A stretch of 51,872 bases of DNA from Acidimicrobiaceae bacterium (GCA_003133685.1 PKYQ01000033.1:1-51872); one strand, 5' to 3'. Positions 41,931-51,490 are shown, counted from the stretch's first letter. Made by a program: numbers and translations. Notes: a model not told the origin generated them from the sequence alone.

Positions 41931-43052
41931 ATGCAGCTCTACGACACCGCGCGCTGCGGCGTGCACGCCCTGGAGGCCGGCCCGCTCGTCACAATCTATA
42001 GCTGTGGCATCACGCCGTACGACGCGGCGCACCTCGGCCACGCCTACGTCTATCTCTGCTTCGATCTGCTCCAGCGACGACTGCGCGACGCCGGACACGA
42101 GACGCGTTGTATCCGCAACGTCACCGACGTCGACGACGACATGTTGCGCAAAGCGCGCGAACTCGGCGTCAACTACCTCGACCTCGCGGCTCAGGAGATG
42201 GCCAAGTTCGAGCGCGACATGCAGCTCATCAACTTGTTACCGGTCTACGGCGAACCGCGCGCGACCGGCGCCATTCCAGAGATCCTCACGATGATCGGAC
42301 GCACCTTCGACGCCGGTATTGCCTACGAGGTCGACGGTTCGGTCTACTTCGAGGTTTCGAAATTCCCACGGTTCGGTCAGGTGAGTCACGAGGACCGGGC
42401 CGCGATGTTGGAACTCGCGGCCATTCACGGTGGACGTCCCGACGATCCGAACAAACGTGACCCGCTCGACTTCGTCCTGTGGCAGCCGTCCCTGGAAGAC
42501 GAGCCGGCCTGGGAGTCGCGTTGGGGCGCGGGACGACCGGGCTGGCACATCGAGTGCTCGGCCATTGCGCTGCGCGACCTCGGGGTAACCCTCGACGTCC
42601 ACGGCGGGGGACGCGACTTGGCGTTTCCGCACCACGAATGCGAAGCGGCCCAGAGCGAGTCGGTCTCGGGGGCGCCCTTCGTGAAGCACTGGATGCACGT
42701 CGGACTCGTGGGACTCGACGGCACCAAGATGTCCAAGTCCCTCGGTAACCTGATCTTCGTCGAAGAGTTGACCCAGCGCGCCGAAGCCGCCGCGGTTCGA
42801 TTGGCCCTGCTCGACCACCATTACCGCGAGGACTGGGAGTGGCGCGACGAATTGCTCTCGATGGCGCAGTCGCGCCTCGCGACGTGGCGCTCGACGCTCA
42901 CCTACGGACGTCCGAGCCCGGTCGTGGACGACGTGCGCGCCGCGCTCGATGAGGACCTCGACAGTCCCGCGGCGTTGCGCGCGATCGACGACGCCGCGCA
43001 CGCGGGCTACAACGTCGCCCCGGCGGCTTCATTGTTAGGCATTAACATTTGA
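41931..43052 (+). CDS. mshC: Cysteine:glucosaminyl-inositol ligase of mycothiol synthesis
   Basis: 373 residues, homologous to cysteinyl-tRNA synthetase but of the MshC kind: the active site block is YSCGITPYDAAHLGHAYVYL (CysS has CGPTVYD-HIGNA), and the anticodon-binding C-terminal region is short. The second ATP motif is TKMSKSLGN, and the zinc-site residues CSAIAL and HHECE are present. It ligates Cys to GlcN-inositol in mycothiol synthesis. It is slightly shorter than the ~410 residues of mycobacterial MshC. It follows npdG by 4 bases and precedes thrS by 15 bases. A truncated CysS is the alternative. Confidence 0.82.
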   Translation: MQLYDTARCGVHALEAGPLVTIYSCGITPYDAAHLGHAYVYLCFDLLQRRLRDAGHETRCIRNVTDVDDDMLRKARELGVNYLDLAAQEMAKFERDMQLINLLPVYGEPRATGAIPEILTMIGRTFDAGIAYEVDGSVYFEVSKFPRFGQVSHEDRAAMLELAAIHGGRPDDPNKRDPLDFVLWQPSLEDEPAWESRWGAGRPGWHIECSAIALRDLGVTLDVHGGGRDLAFPHHECEAAQSESVSGAPFVKHWMHVGLVGLDGTKMSKSLGNLIFVEELTQRAEAAAVRLALLDHHYREDWEWRDELLSMAQSRLATWRSTLTYGRPSPVVDDVRAALDEDLDSPAALRAIDDAAHAGYNVAPAASLLGINI

Positions 43053-43067
43053 CAATGAGTGGTCGAA

Positions 43068-45050
43068 ATGTCTGACATCGAAGTACGACTTCCCGACGGC
43101 AGTCAACGCTCCCTTCCCGAAGGTTCCTCGGCGCTCGATCTGGCGAGCGCCATTGGCAAACGACTCGCGAAAGACGCGCTCGCCGCCCAGGTGAACGGCC
43201 AACTGACCGACCTCACGGCGCCGCTGCCCGACGGCGCGAACGTGGCAATCATCACCCCGGCGAGCGAACTCGGCCGCGAGGTGATTCGTCACTCGAGCGC
43301 CCACGTGCTGGCCCAGGCCGTCACGCGACTCTGGCCCGGCGCGCACTACGCCATCGGACCGGCGATCACCGACGGTTTCTATTACGACTTCGAACTTCCC
43401 GGCGGCGCTCACTTCAGTGATGACGACCTGACACGCATCGACGCCGAGATGCGCGCCATCATCGCCGAGGATCAGCCGTTCACGCGAAGCGAGTACTCCA
43501 TCGAGGACGGCTTGGCGCTGTTTCAGGACCAGCCCTTCAAGTTAGAGATCATCCACGCGGTCGAAACGGCGCCGACCGACGAGGACCTCGGCGAACTCGA
43601 CAGCACGTCCTCGGTCTCGACGTACTCCAACTCTGCGGCCTTTCGAGACCTCTGTCGCGGACCGCACGTCCCCTCGACGTCGCGCCTCGGACACTTCAAG
43701 TTGACACGCGTCGCCGGGGCGTACTGGCGCGGGGATGAGAAGAAGCCGCAGTTGCAGCGCATCTACGGCACCGCCTGGGAGAGCGACGCGGCGTTGGCCG
43801 CGCATCTCGAACAGATGGCCCAGGCCGAGTTACGCGATCATCGCAAACTCGGCCAAGAGTTGGACCTCTTTTCCTTCCCGAGCGAGATCGGACCGGGACT
43901 GGCCGTCTTTCATCCCAAGGGCGGCACGATGCGCCGAGTGATGGAGGAGTACTCGCGCAAGCGTCACGAGGTCTCGGGTTATGACTTCGTCTACTCGCCT
44001 CACATCACCAAGTCCGAGCTCTTCGAGATCTCGGGTCACCTCGACTGGTTCGCCGAATCGATGTATCCGCCCATGGAACTCGACGGCGGTACGAAGTACT
44101 ACCTGAAGCCGATGAACTGTCCCTTCCACACGTTGATCTTCAAGTCGAGCCAACGCAGTTATCGCGAACTGCCGCTGCGCTACTTCGAGTTCGGTTCGGT
44201 CTATCGCTACGAGAAGTCCGGCGTCGTGCACGGGCTCACGCGCGTACGCGGCATGACGCAAGACGACGCCCATATCTTTTGCACGAAAGAGCAGATGGGC
44301 GAGGAGTTGACGCGAACGTTGCAGTTCGTGCTCGACCTGCTGCGCGACTTCGGACTGAACGACTTCTACTTGGAACTCTCGACGCGCCCTCCGGGCAAGG
44401 CCGTCGGCACCGTTCAGGAGTGGGACGAGGCCGAGGCGACGTTGGAGAGTGTCGCGATCGCCGCCGGACTCGAACTCGTGATGGACCCCGGCGGCGGTGC
44501 GTTTTACGGACCGAAGATCTCGGTCCAGGCTCGCGACGCCATTGGCCGCACCCACCAGATGTCGACCGTGCAACTCGACTTCCAGACGCCCCAACGATTC
44601 GACGCGAGCTATATCGCGGCCGACAACTCGCGTACCCGGCCCATCATGATCCACCGCGCCCTCTTCGGCTCCGTGGAGCGCTTCATGGCGATTCTCATCG
44701 AGCACTACGCCGGCAACATGCCGACGTGGCTCTGTCCCGAGCAGGTTCGCGTCCTCGGCGTGCGCAACGACCACGACGTCTACGCGCTCTACGTCGCCGA
44801 GACCCTCGCCCTCGAGGGTATTCGCGTCAGTGTCGAAGAGGCGAGCGAGCCACTGGGCGCCCGTATTCGAAAGGCCAAGCTCGAGAAGATCCCGTACATC
44901 CTGGTCGTCGGTGACGACGACGTCGAAAAGGGCACCCTCGGCGTCAACGCACGCGGATCGAACGACCCGGAGCGTGGCGTGAGCGTGGCGGCGTTTCGCG
45001 AGCGGGCGCTCGAAGAGATCGCGACACACGGCTCGCCCGAGGACGAGTAG
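43068..45050 (+). CDS. thrS: Threonyl-tRNA synthetase
   Basis: 660-residue class II synthetase. N-terminal TGS domain (about 1-60), editing-domain block HSSAHVLAQAV with the zinc-like HxxxH, then the catalytic domain with motif 2 FRYEKSGV-like (YRYEKSGVVHGLTRVRGMTQ) and motif 3 ending in RALFGSVERF, and an anticodon-binding domain at the end. I take ATG 43068 over GTG 43059. Gene order thrS-HIT-pgsA is conserved across actinobacteria. The HIT gene starts inside its stop codon (TAGTG). Confidence 0.95.
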   Translation: MSDIEVRLPDGSQRSLPEGSSALDLASAIGKRLAKDALAAQVNGQLTDLTAPLPDGANVAIITPASELGREVIRHSSAHVLAQAVTRLWPGAHYAIGPAITDGFYYDFELPGGAHFSDDDLTRIDAEMRAIIAEDQPFTRSEYSIEDGLALFQDQPFKLEIIHAVETAPTDEDLGELDSTSSVSTYSNSAAFRDLCRGPHVPSTSRLGHFKLTRVAGAYWRGDEKKPQLQRIYGTAWESDAALAAHLEQMAQAELRDHRKLGQELDLFSFPSEIGPGLAVFHPKGGTMRRVMEEYSRKRHEVSGYDFVYSPHITKSELFEISGHLDWFAESMYPPMELDGGTKYYLKPMNCPFHTLIFKSSQRSYRELPLRYFEFGSVYRYEKSGVVHGLTRVRGMTQDDAHIFCTKEQMGEELTRTLQFVLDLLRDFGLNDFYLELSTRPPGKAVGTVQEWDEAEATLESVAIAAGLELVMDPGGGAFYGPKISVQARDAIGRTHQMSTVQLDFQTPQRFDASYIAADNSRTRPIMIHRALFGSVERFMAILIEHYAGNMPTWLCPEQVRVLGVRNDHDVYALYVAETLALEGIRVSVEEASEPLGARIRKAKLEKIPYILVVGDDDVEKGTLGVNARGSNDPERGVSVAAFRERALEEIATHGSPEDE

Positions 45051-45544
45051 TGGCCCTCGAGAGGTTTTCGGCCGCGTGGCGCGAGGACTACGTTGCCAAC
45101 GTCGCCCAGTCCCACGTCGACGACGGCGCGTGCGTCTTTTGTACGTTGGCCGAAGAGCCGGTCGATGAGAGCACCGGTGTTCTCGCCAAGAGCGACCTCA
45201 GCTTCGTCGTCCTGAACGCCTTTCCCTACGGGTCGGGACACATCCTGGTCCTGCCGAGACGCCACGTGTCGGCGGTACAAGAGCTCAGCGACGCCGAATA
45301 CGAGGACTATTTCTTGATGGTGCGCCGTAGCGTCGTGGCCCTCGAGGCCGCCTACGGTCCCGACGGCATGAACATCGGCATGAACCTGGGACAGGCCGCC
45401 GGGGCGGGGATTCCCAAGCATTTACACGGTCACGTGCTCCCGAGGTGGCTCGGCGACACGAACTTCATGACCACCATCGGCGAAACGCGGGTCTTGCCCG
45501 AATCACTCCAATCCACGTGGCGGAAGGTCCACGACCATTTCTGA
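45050..45544 (+). CDS. HIT-family nucleotide phosphorylase/hydrolase
   Basis: A 164-residue histidine-triad protein. The triad HLHGHVLPRW is at about residues 124-133, with a zinc-type CVFCTL near residue 28. The mycobacterial orthologue in the same position is an Ap4A phosphorylase, so diadenosine tetraphosphate removal is a fair guess. The GTG start overlaps the last base of the thrS stop codon. Confidence 0.92.
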   Translation: MALERFSAAWREDYVANVAQSHVDDGACVFCTLAEEPVDESTGVLAKSDLSFVVLNAFPYGSGHILVLPRRHVSAVQELSDAEYEDYFLMVRRSVVALEAAYGPDGMNIGMNLGQAAGAGIPKHLHGHVLPRWLGDTNFMTTIGETRVLPESLQSTWRKVHDHF

Positions 45545-45597
45545 GACCACCGGATATGACGGTTCGTTATAATTGAGAAACGGGATCCGGAGGATCG

Positions 45598-46263
45598 ATG
45601 CTCGACGGAAACTTTAGGAAGTCGGTGGAGACGGTAACGCTGCCGACTGGTCGTTGGATGGTGCGCATCGGATTCTCGGCCGACGTCCTCACCTTCTCGG
45701 GCCTGGTCTTCTCCTTCGCCACCGCTTGGATGATCGCTCTCGGCCACTTCTGGATCGCCATCGTGCTCCTCACGCTGACCGGATTCCACGACCTCTTCGA
45801 CGGACCGGTCGCCAAGGCCTCGAAGCGCGCCAGCCAACGCGGCGCCTTCTTCGACTCGGTCATGGACCGACTCGCTGACTCGCTGATCCTCGGTGGTGTC
45901 GCGTTCTATCTCACGGCGCACGGTCACGGCCAACTGGTGTTGTTGCCCTTCGCGATCCTTACCACGACGTACCTGATCTCCTACCAACGTTCCAAAGCGG
46001 AGAGTCTCGGACTCGCGGCGAAGGGCGGCCTGATGGAGCGCGCCGAGCGCATGATCCTGTTGGGCATCGGTCTTCTCGCCAAGCCGATCTTCGTGCCGGT
46101 CCTTTGGATCATGTTGGCGTTGACGGCCATGACCGCGGCCGGCCGGTTCTGGCGGATTTGGCAGATCGCGGCGAGCGCGGATCCGCCGATGACCCAAGCC
46201 GGTCGGATCCATCACCACAGCAGCCGGATTCGTCGAGGGCTTAGTCGCACGTCGCGTCACTAA
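45598..46263 (+). CDS. pgsA: CDP-alcohol phosphatidyltransferase, phosphatidylinositol-phosphate synthase-like
   Basis: A 221-residue membrane enzyme with about six TM segments. The family motif D-x2-DG-x2-AR-x8-G-x3-D-x3-D is present with exact spacing in DLFDGPVAKASKRASQRG and onward, but the Arg is Lys. By position (between HIT and the acyltransferase/PimA pair) it should make phosphatidylinositol phosphate, the lipid that PimA mannosylates. TCCGGAGG stands 4 bases before its ATG. The next gene starts 2 bases after its stop. Confidence 0.87.
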   Translation: MLDGNFRKSVETVTLPTGRWMVRIGFSADVLTFSGLVFSFATAWMIALGHFWIAIVLLTLTGFHDLFDGPVAKASKRASQRGAFFDSVMDRLADSLILGGVAFYLTAHGHGQLVLLPFAILTTTYLISYQRSKAESLGLAAKGGLMERAERMILLGIGLLAKPIFVPVLWIMLALTAMTAAGRFWRIWQIAASADPPMTQAGRIHHHSSRIRRGLSRTSRH

Positions 46264-46265
46264 CG

Positions 46266-47153
46266 GTGAGCGATAGGTCGAAGGTCACGCTCTTCAAGAC
46301 CCTCGGCGCCGTCATGGAACGACTGCCCGAGCGATTCGACGTCGCGATCGCGAAGCGCCTGGCCAAGCTCGTCGGTCGACGTAGCACCAGGACTCGAGCC
46401 AACCTTCGAACGAATCTGGCCCACGCGTTGCGTGGTGACGACCGCGAGCTCGATCAGCGTTTGTTGGAACACTTCATCGACCGGGGCTTCGACAGCTACG
46501 GACAGTACTGGGCCGAGGGCGCGAAACTACCGGGGATCAAACCCGAGCACGTCTTCGAACGCTTTCGCATCGGTGAAGGACTCGAGTACCTCTATGACGC
46601 CAAGACCAAGGGACTCGGCACGATCATCGGCTTACCGCACATCGGAAGTTGGGAGTGGGGCGGGTCGTACCTCAACTCCCTCGGGCTCGGCATGACCGCG
46701 GTCGCCGAAGACCTCGAACCGCCCGAGCTCTTCGCGTGGTTCAAATCCAAGCGCGAGTCGATCGGTATTCGCATCGAACCATTGGATGAACGCGCCGGCA
46801 CCGTGCTTCTCCAGACGCTGAAGGACGGCGGCGTCATTGGCCTGCTCTGTGACCGCGACATCCAGGGCAACGGCATCGAGGTCGAGTTCTTCGGTGAGCG
46901 GGTGCGCTTGCCCGCCGGTCCCGCGACGTTGGCACTGCGTACCGGGGCGACGCTGGTGGCGGCGGCCTGTTACTCGGGACCGGGCCGAGATCACTTCGCC
47001 GTGATCACCCCGCCGATTGCGGCCGAACGGCACGCGCGACTGCGCGAGGACGTCACGAGGGTCACTCAGGCACTCGCGGTTGAGCTCGAGGGCCTCATCC
47101 GACGTGCACCCGAACAGTGGCACGTACTACAACCTCGATTCGAAGATGCCTGA
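46266..47153 (+). CDS. Phosphatidylinositol mannoside acyltransferase-like (LpxL/HtrB family)
   Basis: 295 residues of the LpxL/HtrB acyltransferase superfamily. The catalytic H-x4-D/E appears as PHIGSWEWGG, near residue 124, and GLLCDRDIQGNGIEVEFFGE is the second conserved block. Mycobacterial PatA, in the same gene position, acylates phosphatidylinositol mannosides on the cytoplasmic face. It starts with GTG 46266, and the mannosyltransferase gene overlaps its end by 8 bases. Confidence 0.88.
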   Translation: MSDRSKVTLFKTLGAVMERLPERFDVAIAKRLAKLVGRRSTRTRANLRTNLAHALRGDDRELDQRLLEHFIDRGFDSYGQYWAEGAKLPGIKPEHVFERFRIGEGLEYLYDAKTKGLGTIIGLPHIGSWEWGGSYLNSLGLGMTAVAEDLEPPELFAWFKSKRESIGIRIEPLDERAGTVLLQTLKDGGVIGLLCDRDIQGNGIEVEFFGERVRLPAGPATLALRTGATLVAAACYSGPGRDHFAVITPPIAAERHARLREDVTRVTQALAVELEGLIRRAPEQWHVLQPRFEDA

Positions 47154-48255
47154 GTTGCGTGTCGCGATCGTGTCGTCCTACGCGCTGAGCGCCTACGGCG
47201 GAGCCCAAGAGCAGGCGCTCGCCATGAGCCGAGAACTCATTCGTCGCGGTCACGACGTTCTCCTCGTCGCCCCCGACGGACACGATCACGCGATATACGA
47301 CACGCCCGCGCACGTGGCACGATTCGGTGCGGTTCTAAAGATCCCGGCCAACGGAAGTCGCGCGCCACTGACGCTCTCGCCCTCAGCCGCGCGACACGCG
47401 CGACGAACCGTCGAGCACTTCGGGCCCGACGTCATACACTTTCACGAACCGTTCGCGCCCCTTATTGGTTGGGGAGTACTCCGGGCGCACGCTGCTCCGG
47501 CCGTGGCGACCTTTCACCGCGGTGGCGGCGGACCGGCGCTGCGCCTCACCAAACCGCTCCTTCGTCGACTGGCGAGACACCTCGACGCCGCGGCGGCGGT
47601 GAGTGCGTCGGCCGCCTCGACGATCAAAGCGGCGTGCGGGATTGAGACGACCGTGCTCTTCAACGGCTTCGAGATGGGACGATTCGTCGTCACGCCACGT
47701 GAGCGCAGTGACGAAACCGTATTGGTGGTGCTGGGACGCCACGAGGAGCGAAAGGGCGTGGCCCACGCCATCAACGCCGTGCGCGCGCATAACGCCAAAA
47801 ATGAGGGCCCGTGGCGACTCGTCGTGGTGGGCGACGGACCACAACGACGTTCACTCGAGGCCCTGGCCGCGGGCAATCCACTGATCGAGTTTGCGGGCGC
47901 GCTCAGTGACGAAGAGAAGCGACGGTGGCTTCGCCGAGCGAACGCGTTGATCGCGCCATCGATTGGTGGCGAGAGCTTCGGGATGACATTGCTCGAGGGC
48001 ATGGCGAGTGAGACATCGGTTGTGGCGAGTGACATCGAGGGTTATCACGAGGCGGCGTCGGGATTCGCCGCGATGTTCACACCGGGCGACGACACCAGTC
48101 TCGAAAAGGCGATCGAACGGGCGTTGGTGGAAGAGACTCCGGAGTCGATTGCGCGAGCAAAAGCGCACGCGAACGAGTGGTCGATGACAACATTGATGGA
48201 CCGCTACGAGGAGTTATACGAAGTGGCGCGCGAGCGATTTTTGGCTACCCGGTAA
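47146..48255 (+). CDS. pimA: GT4 glycosyltransferase, PimA-like mannosyltransferase
   Basis: A 369-residue GT-B enzyme that likely transfers the first mannose from GDP-mannose to phosphatidylinositol. N-terminal loop SYALSAYGGAQEQALAMSR, the linker region LGRHEERKGVAHAI with nucleotide-binding residues, and the E-x7-E motif in GGESFGMTLLEGMA. It starts at ATG 47146, within the last codons of the acyltransferase. The upstream frame back to 47017 is antiparallel to nothing conserved. Substrate by synteny. Confidence 0.86.
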   Translation: MPELRVAIVSSYALSAYGGAQEQALAMSRELIRRGHDVLLVAPDGHDHAIYDTPAHVARFGAVLKIPANGSRAPLTLSPSAARHARRTVEHFGPDVIHFHEPFAPLIGWGVLRAHAAPAVATFHRGGGGPALRLTKPLLRRLARHLDAAAAVSASAASTIKAACGIETTVLFNGFEMGRFVVTPRERSDETVLVVLGRHEERKGVAHAINAVRAHNAKNEGPWRLVVVGDGPQRRSLEALAAGNPLIEFAGALSDEEKRRWLRRANALIAPSIGGESFGMTLLEGMASETSVVASDIEGYHEAASGFAAMFTPGDDTSLEKAIERALVEETPESIARAKAHANEWSMTTLMDRYEELYEVARERFLATR

Positions 48256-48264
48256 GATTGTCCA

Positions 48265-49164
48265 ATGGCAACCAAGCAACGCTCGAGGTCTCGCCGTTCC
48301 AGTCCCTCGCGCGACCGGGGACCGCGCTACGTCGCGCCGGTGTTGGATCCGAACTGGCAGAGTCCGTATTCGCCCACCAACGCCGAGAAGCACCACAATC
48401 AAAAAGTCGTCCGCAGTTTCGCGATGCGCAAGAAACTGCCGCAGAGCATCGGTGTCGGCGTCGTGGTGTTGATTCTGGTCGTCGGCGTGATCGTGGCGCC
48501 CTGGGTCCCGATCGTCGGTATTGCCGTGGCCCTGCTCTACGGATGGGACTTGCGCCGTTCGCTCGTTCGCTACGAGACGAAGGGACTCGCCCTCGGGAAC
48601 CTCGTCCTCGATCAGTTCCAGGCCGGCGGCACCGAGAATGATCGCCTGCGCCTCGCCACCGTGATGGACCGACTCGCCGCCACCTTTGGCGTTGACGCCG
48701 TCAATATCTACATCGTGAGCGACCCCGGTTACAACGCCGCGCTGGTGCCGACCGGCCCGGGACTGTCGTTCTTCGTAACCGACGCATTGATGCGCGACTT
48801 CGAGCTCATCGAACTCGAAGGTGTCGTGGCGCACTGTCTCGCGCGACACCGCCTCGGACTGTTATTACGCGAGAGCGTCGCGTCGATCGCGGTGACGAGT
48901 GACGAATCGCGTCGAGCACTCGCCGGCCAGGGGCTGGCCTATCGCGCCGACGAGGTCGCGGCCGCCGCCATTCGCTACCCGCCGGGCTTGGCCGGGGCGT
49001 TGCGGAAATGCGCTGGCGAGAACCTTTCGAGCACCTCATTTTTCGCGGGCTCGGCCTACGCGCAGTGGCGTTGGATCTGGTTCAATATTTGGAGCGATCG
49101 CGCCAGTGATCTCAGTGATCTCGACGACGTCGAGCTACGCGCGCGAGCGTTGGAAGAGTGGTAG
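48265..49164 (+). CDS. M48 peptidase-like membrane protein lacking the HExxH motif
   Basis: 299 residues. A basic Arg/Ser-rich N-terminus, two adjacent TM segments (about residues 58-95), and a cytoplasmic domain like that of HtpX/M48 peptidases: LATVMDRLAATFGVDAVNIY, NAALVPTGPGLSFFVTDALM, and LIELEGVVAHCLARHRLG. At the last block M48 enzymes have AHELxH; here Glu is Cys and the second His is shifted (H-C-L-A-R-H). It is therefore probably a non-catalytic relative, or uses other ligands. It lies between pimA and pdxS in the core operon; TAAGAT 7 bases upstream suggests a leaderless promoter. Confidence 0.65.
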   Translation: MATKQRSRSRRSSPSRDRGPRYVAPVLDPNWQSPYSPTNAEKHHNQKVVRSFAMRKKLPQSIGVGVVVLILVVGVIVAPWVPIVGIAVALLYGWDLRRSLVRYETKGLALGNLVLDQFQAGGTENDRLRLATVMDRLAATFGVDAVNIYIVSDPGYNAALVPTGPGLSFFVTDALMRDFELIELEGVVAHCLARHRLGLLLRESVASIAVTSDESRRALAGQGLAYRADEVAAAAIRYPPGLAGALRKCAGENLSSTSFFAGSAYAQWRWIWFNIWSDRASDLSDLDDVELRARALEEW

Positions 49165-49188
49165 AAGACGTCAATTAGGCTCGGTGTT

Positions 49189-50085
49189 ATGAGTTCATTG
49201 CACGATTCTTCAATCATTGGATCGGCCCTCGTCAAGCGAGGGCTGGCCGACATGCTGCGCGGCGGCGTCATCATGGACGTCGTCAACCCCGAACAGGCGA
49301 AGATCGCCGAAGACTCGGGTGCCGTCGCGGTCATGGCCCTCGAGCGCGTACCGTCGGACATCCGTCGCGACGGCGGCGTGGCGCGCATGAGCGACCCCGA
49401 GATGATTCAAGGCATCCAGGCCGCGGTCACGATTCCCGTCATGGCCAAGGCGCGTATCGGTCACTTCGCCGAGGCCCAGATCCTCGAGGCGCTCGACGTC
49501 GACTACATCGACGAATCGGAAGTCTTGACGCCGGCCGACGAAGAGAACCACATCGACAAGTGGGACTTCACCGTGCCCTTCGTGTGTGGCGCGACGAACT
49601 TGGGCGAGGCCTTACGTCGGATCGGTGAAGGCGCGTGTCTGATCCGTTCCAAGGGCGAGGCCGGTACCGGCAACGTCGTCGAAGCGGTTCGACACCTGCG
49701 CACGATCAACGCCCAGATGCGCCGACTTCAGACCGCTGACTCCAATGAACTGTTCGCACTCGCGAAAGAGCTGCAGGCGCCGCTGTCGCTCGTCCAAGAG
49801 GTCTCGCTCACCGGCAAGCTTCCCGTTCCGCTCTTTTGCGCCGGTGGCATCTCGACGCCCGCCGACGCGTCGCTCGTGCTCCAACTCGGCGCCGAGGCGA
49901 TCTTCGTTGGTTCGGGCATCTTCAAGAGTGACGACCCCGAGCGCATGGCCAAGGCCATCGTCGAAGCGACGACGCACTTCCGCGACGCGCACATGGTCGC
50001 CAAGGTCTCGACCGGACTCGGCGCCGCGATGAAGGGCATCGAGATCGCCTCTTTGGAGCAGCGTCTCGCCGAACGCGGCTGGTAG
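49189..50085 (+). CDS. pdxS: Pyridoxal 5'-phosphate synthase, PdxS subunit
   Basis: 298 residues. The TIM-barrel synthase that makes PLP from ribose-5-phosphate, glyceraldehyde-3-phosphate and ammonia. [34 protein letters not shown] with the catalytic lysines, [14 protein letters not shown] and the phosphate-binding FAGGI-like [10 protein letters not shown] are all present. pdxT follows after 2 bases and supplies the ammonia. Confidence 0.97.
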   Translation: MSSLHDSSIIGSALVKRGLADMLRGGVIMDVVNPEQAKIAEDSGAVAVMALERVPSDIRRDGGVARMSDPEMIQGIQAAVTIPVMAKARIGHFAEAQILEALDVDYIDESEVLTPADEENHIDKWDFTVPFVCGATNLGEALRRIGEGACLIRSKGEAGTGNVVEAVRHLRTINAQMRRLQTADSNELFALAKELQAPLSLVQEVSLTGKLPVPLFCAGGISTPADASLVLQLGAEAIFVGSGIFKSDDPERMAKAIVEATTHFRDAHMVAKVSTGLGAAMKGIEIASLEQRLAERGW

Positions 50086-50087
50086 AC

Positions 50088-50666
50088 GTGGCGCGCGTTG
50101 GCGTCCTCGCCCTCCAGGGCGACGTGTGCGAACACACCTCGATGCTCGAACGTGTCGGCGCGGAGGTTGTCGCCGTGCGCGACGTCGAGCAACTGGACAC
50201 CCTCGACGGCCTGGTGATGCCCGGTGGCGAGTCGACGACGATCGCCTATCTGCTGACGACGTCGGGCATTCGACCGATATTGGAGAAGAAGATCGACGAC
50301 GGCCTGAGCGTCTTGGGCACGTGCGCCGGACTCATCCTGTTGGCCCATGAAATCCTGGATGGGCGAAGCGATCAGTGGAGCTTCGACGTGTTGCCGCTGT
50401 CGGTTCGGCGCAACGGTTACGGCCGTCAGATCTCGAGCTTCGAGACCGTGGTCGAGGTGAAGGGCGTCGGTGAGGTGCCCGGCGTCTTCATTCGCGCGCC
50501 GAAAATCGAGACGTGGTCCGACGATCTCGAGGTCCTCGCGTTCCACGACCACGGCGATGGTGAACACCCCGTGCTCGTTCGCCGCGAGCGTATCTGGGGC
50601 TGTTCCTTCCACCCGGAACTGACCAATGACGACCGGATTCACCGGCTCTTCGTCGACGCTTTGTGA
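50088..50666 (+). CDS. pdxT: Pyridoxal 5'-phosphate synthase, glutaminase subunit PdxT
   Basis: 192 residues, class I glutaminase. MPGGESTTIAYLL, the nucleophile elbow GTCAGLILLA with Cys near residue 84, and the His-Glu pair in WGCSFHPELTND are intact. It starts with GTG 50088, 2 bases after pdxS, and works in a PdxS-PdxT complex channelling ammonia. Confidence 0.96.
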   Translation: MARVGVLALQGDVCEHTSMLERVGAEVVAVRDVEQLDTLDGLVMPGGESTTIAYLLTTSGIRPILEKKIDDGLSVLGTCAGLILLAHEILDGRSDQWSFDVLPLSVRRNGYGRQISSFETVVEVKGVGEVPGVFIRAPKIETWSDDLEVLAFHDHGDGEHPVLVRRERIWGCSFHPELTNDDRIHRLFVDAL

Positions 50667-50708
50667 ATCTCAGATACAGTAATTGAGCCCAATCGGGTAG
50701 GGAGAATA

Positions 50709-51458
50709 ATGTCCGGCCATTCGAAATGGGCAACGACCAAACACCGCAAGGGCGCCAAAGACAGCGCGCGCGCCAAGGTCTTTGCCAAGTTGATCCGCCA
50801 AGTGGAAGTCGCCGCCCGCGAGGGCGGCGGTGACGTCGACACCAACGCGTCGCTGCGCACCATGTACCAGAAGGCCCGCGAGGCGTCGGTACCCCTGGAC
50901 ACGATCGAACGCGCCATCAAGCGCGGCACCGGTGAACTCGAAGGCGTGCGCTACGAGGCGATTAGCTACGAGGGTTACGGCCCCGACGGCGTCGCGGTCA
51001 TCGTCGAGACGCTCACCGACAATCGCAATCGCACGAGCGCCGAGATCAGGCACGTCTTCGCGAGAAATGGCGGCACGATCGCCGAACCCGGTGCGGTGGC
51101 CTGGCAGTTCGACCGCAAGGGGATTATCGAGGTAAAGGGACCAATCGACGAGGACCAACTCCTCGAGTGGGTCATGGACGCCGGGGGAGAGAACTTCGAG
51201 GCCAACGGCGCGAACTTCACGGTCACGACCGAGCCGCACGACCTCGGATCCGTGCGTGACGCCCTTGACGGCTACGGCGCCAAGGTGCTCAGCGCTGAAC
51301 TGACGCTGGTGCCTCAGAACTCGATTCCGGTCGACTCAGAATCCGAGGCGAAGAAGATTCTTCGCCTGATGGACGCCATTGACGACCACGACGACGTCCA
51401 GAACGTCTTTTCCAACTTCGACATCTCCGACGAGATCCTCGCGTCCTACGAGGGATAA
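50709..51458 (+). CDS. yebC: YebC/PmpR-family protein
   Basis: 249 residues, full length. It starts with SGHSKWATTKHRKGAKDSAR, the family hallmark, and contains YEGYGPDGVAVIVETLTDNR. The family was described as DNA-binding regulators, and more recent work implicates it in translation of difficult sequences. A GGGAGA ribosome binding site precedes ATG. It lies upstream of ruvC, as in most actinobacteria. Confidence 0.95.
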   Translation: MSGHSKWATTKHRKGAKDSARAKVFAKLIRQVEVAAREGGGDVDTNASLRTMYQKAREASVPLDTIERAIKRGTGELEGVRYEAISYEGYGPDGVAVIVETLTDNRNRTSAEIRHVFARNGGTIAEPGAVAWQFDRKGIIEVKGPIDEDQLLEWVMDAGGENFEANGANFTVTTEPHDLGSVRDALDGYGAKVLSAELTLVPQNSIPVDSESEAKKILRLMDAIDDHDDVQNVFSNFDISDEILASYEG

Positions 51459-51490
51459 TTCCCAGTTTCTGGGCTGATTCCGGTCTAGTA

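Noticed and set aside
43830-45029. 399-codon minus-strand ORF.
   Set aside because: It is antisense to thrS, which is beyond doubt. Long shadow frame due to codon bias.
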